Below the pieces are notes generated by a model. That model had not been told where the DNA came from and made no database searches. It was given only the letters and a program-made list of their open reading frames with translations. DNA of 64,000 nucleotides, taken from NCBI GenBank assembly GCA_045863195.1, contig BTUI01000002.1, positions 186,001 through 250,000 on the forward strand, in the 5' to 3' direction. Position numbers and translations under genes: made by a program. This document shows, in pieces, positions 43,021 through 50,874 of this stretch. Numbering within the stretch: the stretch's first letter is position 1; each line of letters begins with the position of its first letter. This DNA is from W-Chloroflexi-9 sp045863195. GTDB taxonomy: Bacteria; Chloroflexota; Dehalococcoidia; UBA2979.

Positions 43021-44604
43021 CTACGCCTCCGAGATGCGCTTGAGGCCGGTCGCGGGGTAGGTCTCGCGGAAGTAGTCCGCGTCCCGCGTGGAGCGGAAGA
43101 GGATCACCGTGCGCCCGTCGCGGTCGACCAGGCGCAGGCCCTCGGACGGCCAGCGCACGCCCTCGCCGTTGCCGGTGACCACGCGCAGCGCCTGGTGCGG
43201 CAGGTGGTCCAGCATCGTCTCCGCGCCGTACTCGTCCAGCAGGCGCCGCATGACCACGTCGAACTGCAGATCGCCCACGGCGGCGAGGATCGGCGCGCTG
43301 CGGGCGCCGTCCGCCTCCCACAGCACCTGCACCGCGCCCTCCTGCTCAAGTTGTTCGAGGCCGCGCGAGAACTGCTTGCTGCGCAGCACGTCCTTGTTGC
43401 GCAGCCGCGCGAACCGTTCCGGCTCGAAGCGCGGGATCGCGTCGAAGACGATCGCGGGGTCGGCGGTCAGCGTGTCACCGATGCCGAGGACGCCCGGGTT
43501 GATGATGCCGATGATGTCGCCGGGGTACGCCTCATCGATGGTCTTGCGCTCCTGGCCGAAGAGCGTCTGGGAGCCGCGCATCCGCAGTTGCTTGCCGCTG
43601 CGCGGGTGGGAGACGGCCATGTCGCGCTCGAAGCGGCCGGAGCAGACGCGCACGAAGGCCATGCAGTCGCGGTGCTGCGGGTCCATGTTCGCCTGGATCT
43701 TGAAGACGAAGCCGGAGAACGCCTCCGCGTCCGGCGGCACCGTCCCCGTCTCCGTCTCGCGTGCGGCGGGCGGCGGCGCGAACTCCGCGATCGCCTCCAG
43801 CAGCGTCTCCACGCCGAAGTTGTTGACCGCGCTCCCGAAGAACACCGGCGTCAGCGTCCCCGCGAGGAACGCCGCCTCGTCGAACGCCACGCCCGCCTCT
43901 TCCACCAGCGCGACGGACTCCTGGAGGTACGCCACCGCCTCCGCGCCGATCGAGGCGGCCAGCGCGCCGTCCGGATCGTCCAGCGTGCTCTCGATCACCG
44001 GCGCGCGATGCCGTCCGCCCGCGGTGCGCTCGAAGCGCAGCACCCGCTCGTGGCGCAGGTCGTACACGCCCTGGAAGGACGGCCCGTCCCCGATCGGTCA
44101 CGTCAGCGGCGCGGCGGCGATGCCGAGCGTGCGCTCCACGTGGTCGAGGAGTTCCATCGGGTCCAGGGCGTCGTGGTCCATCTTGTTCACGAACGTGACG
44201 ATCGGGATGCGGCGCGCGCGGCAGACCTCGTACAGCTTCCGCGTCTGCGGCTCGATGCCCTTCGCGGCGTCCAGCACCATCACCGCGCTATCCGCGGCGA
44301 TCAGCGTGCGGTAGGTGTCCTCCGAGAAGTCCTGGTGGCCCGGCGTGTCGAGGAGGTTGAAGCGCACGCCCTCGTAGTCGAACTCCAGCACCGTGGAGGT
44401 GATGGAGATGCCGCGTTCGCGCTCCATCGCCATCCAGTCGGAGGTGGCGTAGCGCGCGGTCTTGCGGGCGCGGACGGACCCGGCCACCTCCACGGCGCCC
44501 GCGTAGAGCAGGAACTTCTCCGTGAGCGTGGTCTTGCCGGCGTCCGGGTGGGAGATGATCGCGAACGTCCGGCGTCGCGCGATCTCTTCGGCCAGTGAGG
44601 GCAT
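43021..44604 (-). CDS. prfC: Peptide chain release factor 3 with an in-frame UGA at a conserved Trp
   Basis: The frame from 44604 to 43021 encodes a full RF3 of 527 codons, broken only by TGA at codon 169 (44098-44100). Domain order is intact: SHPDAGKTT (G1), RGISIT (G2), DTPGHQDF (G3) and NKMDHD (G4) before it, and KIQANMDPQHRD and VGDLQFDVV after it. RF3 is a GTPase that recycles RF1 and RF2. In Escherichia coli RF3 the site reads PITWPIG; here it is PLT-UGA-PIG, so UGA replaces Trp (UGG). The next base is C, the leaky context. A GGACG/CGUCC hairpin with GGC loop follows after only 13 nt. It may be readthrough control, a broken gene or a sequence error. Confidence 0.85.
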
Positions 44605-44769
44605 GCGTGGAACCTCGAAGCGTCTCGAAGCAGGGGCGGGCGGTCCGAGGTGTCCTACAACGGGGTCGATCCTGCCGGTCGGGGAGCGGGCGGCGCGGGT
44701 GGCCGCCGGCTGATCTGATCGAACCGTATCACCACGTCTGCGGCAACCGCGCGCGTCGCCCGGCCGGCC

Positions 44770-46218
44770 TCAGCGGCCGCGCGGCGGCCAGCGCCGGCGC
44801 GCCGCCCACACCACCGCGAGCGTGCTCGCGAGGAGCGCGACCGCGAGCGCCACCGTCACGAGCACCTGCCGCCCCGCGCCGAGGTAGGCGACGCCCGGCA
44901 TCTGGTGCCAGCCCGGCGGGTCGATGTGCAGTGCCACGCGGGAGATCGTGAGGCCGGCCAGCGCCACGGGGATCACCCACCGCACCATCGGTTCGATGAG
45001 CGCGCGCGGCGACCGTTCGCCGGGGGCCAGGCCCAGTTCCGCGGCCAGCCAGCCGCGCGGTAGCCGTCGCATGACGATGACGACGATGATCAGCGCCGTC
45101 ACCGGCAACCCCATCGTCCCCACCGTCTCGTCCAGCAGGTCCAGCACCCGCCACCCGGCGACCTGCAGGTCCATGCCCGAGTACGAGAGCGCCGAGGGCA
45201 GCCCGAGCGCGCCGAGCAGCACCGTGAGCAGCGCCGCGCACTGGCGACGCGTCAGCCTCGTGCGTTCCTCCAGCGCCGCCACGCTCAGTTCGAGCATGGA
45301 GACGGCGCTGGTGAGGCCGGCGAAGAACAGCAGCAGGAAGAACGCCGGGCCCAGCACGCCCCCGCCCGGCATCTGCGCGAACGCCTGCGGGAGGGAGGAG
45401 AACGCGAGTTCCGCGCCCGCGGCCGGCTCCAGACCGTACGTGAACACCACCGCGAACACCGTCATGCCCGCCAGCAGCGCCACCGCCACGTCCGCCAGCG
45501 AGATGACCGCGGACGCCATCACCAGGTCCGTCCGCCGCTCCACGTACGCCCCGTACGTGATCAGGATCCCGAAGCCGACCGAGAGCGAGAAGAACGCCTG
45601 CCCCAGCGCCGCGCTCCACAGTTCCGCGCGGCCGAGCACGGAGAAGTCCGGCTCGAACAGGAACCGCAGCCCCTCGCCGAAGCCGTCCAGCGTGGCCGCG
45701 TACACGAACAGCACCGCGAGGATCACGAACGCCGCCGGCATCAGCACGCTCGACAGCCGCTCGATGCCGGCGCGGACGCCCAGCGATACCACCGCGCCCA
45801 CGATCACCAGCGTCACCCCGTACGTCAGCACCGGCCCGTACCCCGCGGTGTACGCCTCGAAGGTCATCTCCCGCCCGGCGGCGTCCGCGACGAAGAACGC
45901 CAGCGTCCACCCGGTGATCACGAGGTAGTACGAGAGGATCGTGAAGACGACCGTGGCGATCAGCCAGCCGGCGATCTCGGCGCGCGGCGAGAGTGTGCGC
46001 AGCGCCGCCACCAGGTTCGCGCGCAGCCGCCGGCCCGCCGCCAGTTCCAGCACCATCAACGGGATCGCCAGCACGAGGATCGCGAGGACGTAGGGGAGCA
46101 GGTACGCCCCGCCGCCGTTCTGCCCCACCACGGAGGAGAACCGCCAGATGTTCCCGATCCCCACCGCGGACCCCACCGCGGCGAGGATGAAACCGCGCTG
46201 GGACGACCACGTCTCCAC
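44770..46218 (-). CDS. Sodium-dependent transporter of the NSS (SNF) family
   Basis: A 482-residue LeuT-fold protein. The helix 1 region SAVGIGNIWRFSSVVGQNGG, with the unwound substrate and Na+ site, identifies the neurotransmitter:sodium symporter family, which imports amino acids or related amines. About 11-12 membrane segments are visible, and SVGFGILITYGAYV is the helix 6 region. The GTG at 46218 follows GGAGGCG. It lies upstream of prfC on the same strand, 165 nt apart. Confidence 0.92.
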   Translation of the reverse strand: METWSSQRGFILAAVGSAVGIGNIWRFSSVVGQNGGGAYLLPYVLAILVLAIPLMVLELAAGRRLRANLVAALRTLSPRAEIAGWLIATVVFTILSYYLVITGWTLAFFVADAAGREMTFEAYTAGYGPVLTYGVTLVIVGAVVSLGVRAGIERLSSVLMPAAFVILAVLFVYAATLDGFGEGLRFLFEPDFSVLGRAELWSAALGQAFFSLSVGFGILITYGAYVERRTDLVMASAVISLADVAVALLAGMTVFAVVFTYGLEPAAGAELAFSSLPQAFAQMPGGGVLGPAFFLLLFFAGLTSAVSMLELSVAALEERTRLTRRQCAALLTVLLGALGLPSALSYSGMDLQVAGWRVLDLLDETVGTMGLPVTALIIVVIVMRRLPRGWLAAELGLAPGERSPRALIEPMVRWVIPVALAGLTISRVALHIDPPGWHQMPGVAYLGAGRQVLVTVALAVALLASTLAVVWAARRRWPPRGR

Positions 46219-46274
46219 GCTGCGCGCCTCCGCTTCCGCCCTCGGAGCGTAACGGAGGCGCCGTGCGGCGCGCC

Positions 46275-47150
46275 CTACCGGCTGAGGTTCACCTGGCCAC
46301 GGTAGAGCAGCATCATGCCCTCCGAGGTCCACCGCGGCGTCCATTCCGGGTGCGCGGCGATGAACGCCTGCACCGCGCCGAACTTGCTGCCCCGTCGCGC
46401 CTCTTCCTCCACGTCCGGCGGGTCGCCGTGGGCATAGAAGACCCCGTAGCAGTTGTCCACCACGATCACGGCCGTCTCCGCCATGCATGGCGCGAGCGCC
46501 TCCAGTTCCGCGGAGGCGTGTGCGAAGGTGTGGTTGGAGTCCACGAGCGCGAAGTCGATCGGCGTCGTTCCGGCCTGTTCCCGCAGCCAGCCAATGCTGT
46601 CCGTCCCGAACACCGGCTGCCAGCAGTCGACCACACCGAGGTCACTGAACAGCGGGTGCGCGTTCGCGAAGATCGGTAGTTCGGACGAGCGGATGTCCAC
46701 GCTTGTCAGGGTCGCCGGGATGCCGACACCACGCAGGTGCCAGGCGGCGGACAGCAGGAAGCGTGTGGTGACCATGCCCTCGTCAGGTGCACGGCTGACG
46801 CGCCACGGCGATCCGCCCGGGTACGTGGCGGGGTAGTAGGTGAACGCAGTCCCCAGTTCGACGATGCGGCGCGCGCGCAGCAGGATCGGGATCGCGTATA
46901 GCGGCACGGCCAGGTAGCTCACGAACGAGTCGCGCGCATGGGCCGCAATGGACTCGTGATGCGTCGGCGGGGCGGCCCCGCGCTGGCGGATCATCGCCGT
47001 CGCCCAGGGCTCGACCGCCGGACGGAGGTCGACCGGGACGCGCCGGAGCAGGCGCCACCGTTCGAGGGCGGGGACGCGGTCGATGACGGTACGGCGCAGC
47101 CACCGCTTGATCGTGACCTTTATCGGACTGGTGACGAGGCGTCTCAGCAT
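46275..47150 (-). CDS. Class I SAM-dependent methyltransferase-like protein
   Basis: A 291-residue protein with a Rossmann-like methyltransferase core: RIVELGTAFTYYPATY is the SAM motif region, TLTSVDIRSSELP the acidic second strand, and FALVDSNHTFAHASAELEAL a motif common in sugar or lipid O-methyltransferases. It is the third of three methyltransferase-like genes on the minus strand. A role in glycan or lipid methylation is inferred. The gap to the preceding gene is 10 nt. Confidence 0.72.
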   Translation of the reverse strand: MLRRLVTSPIKVTIKRWLRRTVIDRVPALERWRLLRRVPVDLRPAVEPWATAMIRQRGAAPPTHHESIAAHARDSFVSYLAVPLYAIPILLRARRIVELGTAFTYYPATYPGGSPWRVSRAPDEGMVTTRFLLSAAWHLRGVGIPATLTSVDIRSSELPIFANAHPLFSDLGVVDCWQPVFGTDSIGWLREQAGTTPIDFALVDSNHTFAHASAELEALAPCMAETAVIVVDNCYGVFYAHGDPPDVEEEARRGSKFGAVQAFIAAHPEWTPRWTSEGMMLLYRGQVNLSR

Positions 47151-47160
47151 CCTGCCCTCC

Positions 47161-47946
47161 CTAGCCCGCCTGCGCCTCGGGCGGGCGCAGCGTCGCCGCC
47201 TCGCGGAGCAGCGGGATCGCGCGCAGCGCCGGGGCCATCGAGGCGCTCGCGAGGACCAGGCAGCCCTTGCGAGAGCCGCCCTCCTCCGCGGACGGCGTCG
47301 CCGGCCAGAACCCCACCACGCCCGGCCACTCCCACGCGCGCAGGTACCGCAGCGTCAGTTCCTGGCCTCGGTCGTAGCGGTCGTAGCCGTAGCCGGGGTC
47401 GTCCGGCACCTGGAAGTCGTCCAGCACGGCCACCCAGTCGCGCCAGCCGAGGATGATCTGCTCCACCTCCTCGCGCAGCGGCAGATGCTCCTCCCAGTGC
47501 GCGTCCAGGTAGGCGAAGACCGGCCCCTCCGGGCGCTCTCGCGCCAGCCACCGCAGCACCTCCACGGAGTCGCCGAGGACCGCCGTGACGTTGGGGACGT
47601 CCCGCAGCCGCCAGCGCGCGTAGTGGTGGAAGCGCGGCACCACCTCCACGGTGGTGACCGGCCCGGCGAAGCGTTGCGCGATGAAGGCGGTGGAGGAGCC
47701 CCGGAACGTGCCGGTCTCCACCACCTGCCGGAACGGGACGCCCTCGATCAGCGCGGCCACCAGCGCCTGCCGCGCGGGTTGTGCGTTCAGCGGCCCGCCG
47801 AAGAACTCTCGCAGTTCCGGGCGAAACCGGTCCGCGAACGCGCCGAGGCGCGGCGGCATCTCGTCCACGATGTCCTCGACGAGCGTCTTGCGCCGCCAAG
47901 CCTGCACCAGCAGCACCGGGATCGTCAGTGCCCTCGGGATCTTCAT
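47161..47946 (-). CDS. Class I SAM-dependent methyltransferase-like protein
   Basis: A 261-residue protein with QVVETGTFRGSSTAFIAQRF (SAM-binding) and TTVEVVPRFHHYARWRL. FAYLDAHWEEHLPLREEVEQ, with the Asp-Ala-His-Trp set, resembles metal-dependent O-methyltransferases acting on sugars. Its start overlaps the stop of the FkbM gene by 4 nt (ATGA), so the two are co-translated. Confidence 0.75.
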   Translation of the reverse strand: MKIPRALTIPVLLVQAWRRKTLVEDIVDEMPPRLGAFADRFRPELREFFGGPLNAQPARQALVAALIEGVPFRQVVETGTFRGSSTAFIAQRFAGPVTTVEVVPRFHHYARWRLRDVPNVTAVLGDSVEVLRWLARERPEGPVFAYLDAHWEEHLPLREEVEQIILGWRDWVAVLDDFQVPDDPGYGYDRYDRGQELTLRYLRAWEWPGVVGFWPATPSAEEGGSRKGCLVLASASMAPALRAIPLLREAATLRPPEAQAG

Positions 47947-48704
47947 GCGCGGCTGTTCTCGAAGAGCAGGTCGACGTAGGTGTTGAACACGATTGGGTGC
48001 TCGTCGACGAGTGCGAAGCCCCGTGCGGTGAGGTACTGGACGATGCCCTCGCGGTCGTTGTCGGCATCGACGTACTGCGAACCACCAGGGAGGTACGCCT
48101 CTACGCGAATCCGACGAACGTCCCGCAGGCGGTCGCCCAGGGATTGAAGGACGGAGAGGTCGGCGCCTTGAGCGTCGACGGAGAGGAAGTCGATTCGGTT
48201 CAGGCCCACGGACTGCATGAACGTATCGAGTCGGACGGTCGGCACCGGGCTCGCCTGCGTCTCGTGGTAGGCATCAGCCGCGAGGAACTGCCTGACGTAG
48301 GTGCTGTCGATTGGCCGGAGCGATCCGGCCGCGGGATCGGATGCGAAGTGGAAGGTCGCCATGCCGTCGTGCCCGGTGACGGCCGCCGCAATCACCGTGG
48401 CATCGGGCCGAGCGCGGTGTAGGTCAGCGAGAAGGAGCGTATTCGGCTCGAACGCGTAGACCCGGGCGTTCGGGGGAGCCTCGTAGAGTGATCCCCCCTG
48501 ACTTGCACCGACTTCCACCCAGATCGGGCGATCGCCGGACGGGATAACCCCGCTCGTTTCGCCGGGTGCCGGTTGCTCAACAGCCCACTCGTATCGGTTG
48601 TAGAGCGTGCCGCCGGTCGATCGCATTCTCCCGCCGACTGCCCGAAGGGCGAGTGCAATTCGGCGCCGGATCGGTCGCGGAAGGTATCGGTAGGGTCCGG
48701 CCAC
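47943..48704 (-). CDS. FkbM-family methyltransferase
   Basis: A 253-residue FkbM methyltransferase. WVEVGASQGGSLYE is the SAM-binding loop, VYAFEPNTLLLADL the following acidic strand, and VPTVRLDTFMQSVGLNRIDF with LSVDAQGADLSVLQ are family hallmarks. FkbM enzymes O-methylate sugars or polyketides. The GTG at 48704 follows GGAGGA and gives a basic N-terminus (GPYRYLPRPIRRRIALAL). Confidence 0.85.
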   Translation of the reverse strand: MAGPYRYLPRPIRRRIALALRAVGGRMRSTGGTLYNRYEWAVEQPAPGETSGVIPSGDRPIWVEVGASQGGSLYEAPPNARVYAFEPNTLLLADLHRARPDATVIAAAVTGHDGMATFHFASDPAAGSLRPIDSTYVRQFLAADAYHETQASPVPTVRLDTFMQSVGLNRIDFLSVDAQGADLSVLQSLGDRLRDVRRIRVEAYLPGGSQYVDADNDREGIVQYLTARGFALVDEHPIVFNTYVDLLFENSRA

Positions 48705-48818
48705 GAGTCCTCCACGTCCGTTCGAGAGTGTAAGGCGGTGAGCCGGGAACGTTCTCGCGCCAAATCCTCCTCCGAACATCCAGCGCATCCGCCGTAGGGT
48801 CGCGAGGACGGAGGAACC

Positions 48819-50003
48819 ATGACCAGAGTGGTGTTGGCTGGCGGCGGCGCGTCCAAGTTGGAAGTGGCGTGGAACGCGGGGCGTCGCGCGCTCACACCCA
48901 GGGGCAGTCTTGCTCTGCTCGGGGCAGCGGCCTCGACGGGACGGCTGGAAGCGTCGGGTGTGAACCTCGTTCGCAATCCACGTGCAGGGATATCGGGCTC
49001 GTGGTCGCCGAGCGGCACGGGCACCGTGATCGATCCGGTGGAGTTGGCTTCCCCAGAGGCTGCATCGGCCTTCACGCTGTACGGCCACTCAGGGACGACC
49101 TGCCGCATGTCCGACAGCGTCGCGGGGACGTCGCCCTCTCTCGTCCAGGGCGCACCGTTCTCGGCGCGCGCGTGGTACCGCGCTCTGAACGAAGAGGCGG
49201 TCGGTTCAACGTTCTCGTTGCTGCTCTGGGAGATGGGCGGCGCGCACGGGGACGAGACGACGGTGTCGGCGACGGGGACGTTCACCGAGGAGTGGCAGGT
49301 CGCGACGATGAGCGGCGCGATCCAGCGGGAGGGGCGGACGGACCTGCGGGTGTTCGCGGGGACCACCGTGGGCGGGGCCGCGGCGGGCGCGGAGTATGCG
49401 CTGACGGCGATCCAGGTGGAGGCCGCCGCCTCCCTCTCCTCCTACATCGATGGCGACCTGGGCGCGGGGTACGCGTGGACGGGCACCCCGCACGCCTCCG
49501 CCTCCACGCGCGCCGCTGGCTCGCTCCGAGGGCGCGTGCCGGCGGCGAGCGCGGCGGCCGGGGGCATCGCCCTCTGGCTCCGGCCGATGTGGCCCGGCAG
49601 CGCGGTCACGCCTCGGACGGTGCTCGACTGGCGCGGCGCGAGCGACCGCCGCCTGCGACTGCGGCACGAGGACGGCGAGTGGCGGGTGGGCTGGCGCAGT
49701 GGCGAGACGCTCGACGAAGCGGTGGTGACGGCAGGCCACGCCACGGACGGCGCCGTGCGCCTGTTCGCGTGGTGGACGCCTCGGGAGGTCGGGCTGGAGG
49801 TGGACGGCGTCGCCGCGGGCACGCCTCGGACGGGGGCGCCGCCGGCGATGGCTGACGCGTTGGTCTCGCTCGGCGCGGACCTGGAGGGCGGGGCGCACGC
49901 GGACGTGGCGGCGGGGCCGTGGGTGTGGGCGGGGCGTCCGCTGCGCGCGGTGGACCGCGCGGTGCTGGCGCGCACGCCCGACCCGCTGCGCTGGCGGCCG
50001 TAG
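48819..50003 (+). CDS. LamG/carbohydrate-binding-like protein resembling phage or surface proteins
   Basis: A 394-residue protein with two beta-rich parts. Residues about 45-200 look like a carbohydrate-binding jelly roll (VNLVRNPRAGISGSWSPSG, REGRTDLRVFAGTTV). The segment YIDGDLGAGYAWTGTPHASA is a motif I associate with phage tail and structural proteins. The C-terminal part (IALWLRPMWPGSAVTPRTVL, VDGVAAGTPRTGAP) resembles a LamG-like domain. There is no clear signal peptide. GGAGG precedes the ATG. No other phage gene is nearby. Confidence 0.65.
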   Translation: MTRVVLAGGGASKLEVAWNAGRRALTPRGSLALLGAAASTGRLEASGVNLVRNPRAGISGSWSPSGTGTVIDPVELASPEAASAFTLYGHSGTTCRMSDSVAGTSPSLVQGAPFSARAWYRALNEEAVGSTFSLLLWEMGGAHGDETTVSATGTFTEEWQVATMSGAIQREGRTDLRVFAGTTVGGAAAGAEYALTAIQVEAAASLSSYIDGDLGAGYAWTGTPHASASTRAAGSLRGRVPAASAAAGGIALWLRPMWPGSAVTPRTVLDWRGASDRRLRLRHEDGEWRVGWRSGETLDEAVVTAGHATDGAVRLFAWWTPREVGLEVDGVAAGTPRTGAPPAMADALVSLGADLEGGAHADVAAGPWVWAGRPLRAVDRAVLARTPDPLRWRP

Positions 50004-50047
50004 GCGGCCGCTCGCGGCGGTGCGCCGTGCTGCCTCGGTACACTCGA

Positions 50048-50073
50048 CGAGGCCGGACGCCCGTCCGGCCTCG
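50048..50073. terminator. Perfect hairpin between the LamG-like gene and the rhomboid gene
   Basis: An 11-bp perfect stem (CGAGGCCGGAC, 50048-50058, with 50063-50073) closes a GCCC loop and ends at the base before the rhomboid ATG. It may terminate the upstream gene or act as a 5' structure that hides the start. A TACACT -10-like hexamer is at 50039-50044. Confidence 0.5.
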
Positions 50074-50802
50074 ATGAGCGCGAGGGTGCCGGTGTTCCCG
50101 CTGCACGACGTGAACCCGACGCACCGCCGCCCGCTGGTCACGCTGGCGGTGATCCTCGCGAACGTCCTCGTGTGGGTGTGGTGGCAGCCGCACGGCTCCG
50201 TGGAGGCGGAGGTGGACTTCCTCTACCGGTACGCCGCCGTGGCGTGCGAGGTGATGCGGAACGGCCCGCTCACCGCCGCGGACCTCATCACCGGTCGCTG
50301 CCTGGAGGCGCCGGCCAGCCCGCAGGTCTTCCCGGAGAAGCCGATCGCGCTGTCCGTCTTCACCTCCATGTTCCTGCACGGCGGCCTGCTGCACCTGGCG
50401 GGGAACATGTGGTTCCTCTGGGTGTTCGGGAACAACGTGGAGGACCGCTTCGGCCACGTCCGCTACGCGCTGCTCTACCTGGCCTGCGGGGTCATCGCCA
50501 CGCTCGGCTTCGTCGCCATGCGCCCGGCGGAGGTGACGCCGCTGATCGGCGCGTCCGGCGCGGTGGCGGGCATCCTCGGCGCGTACCTGCTGCTCTACCC
50601 GCGCCACGCAGTGGTCTCCTGGGTGGGGTGGCTGGTGGTGCCGGTGCCCGCGTTCGTCTTCCTCGCGATCTGGTTCGTCGGCCAGTTCTTCGTCGGCGAC
50701 ATCGGCGTCGCGTGGGAGGCACACGTCGCGGGGTTCCTCGGCGGGATGCTGCTGACGTGGCCGCTCGCGCGCCGCGACCGAGGGCGCATGCGCTACCGCT
50801 GA
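50074..50802 (+). CDS. Rhomboid-family intramembrane serine protease
   Basis: A 242-residue membrane protein with about six segments. The catalytic Ser is in the GASGAVAG motif (about residue 160) and the His in WEAHVAGFLGG; HGGLLHLAGNMWFLWVFGNN carries the conserved His-x-x-x-Asn region of helix 2. Rhomboids cut transmembrane substrates. The ATG at 50074 is taken as start because the family N-terminus begins soon after; no Shine-Dalgarno is visible. Confidence 0.93.
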   Translation: MSARVPVFPLHDVNPTHRRPLVTLAVILANVLVWVWWQPHGSVEAEVDFLYRYAAVACEVMRNGPLTAADLITGRCLEAPASPQVFPEKPIALSVFTSMFLHGGLLHLAGNMWFLWVFGNNVEDRFGHVRYALLYLACGVIATLGFVAMRPAEVTPLIGASGAVAGILGAYLLLYPRHAVVSWVGWLVVPVPAFVFLAIWFVGQFFVGDIGVAWEAHVAGFLGGMLLTWPLARRDRGRMRYR

Positions 50803-50874
50803 GGCGCGACCCTGACGGGGCCGCCCGAGGTGATCCGGTACGCTGTCTTCCCCACCGACAGGAAGGAGCCGCGC

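Noticed and set aside
44075..44100. Selenocysteine in release factor 3
   Set aside because: The residue replaced is a Trp, not Cys, and the only hairpin has its loop 13 nt after the UGA, shorter than the usual 16-37 nt. Readthrough or mutation is more likely.
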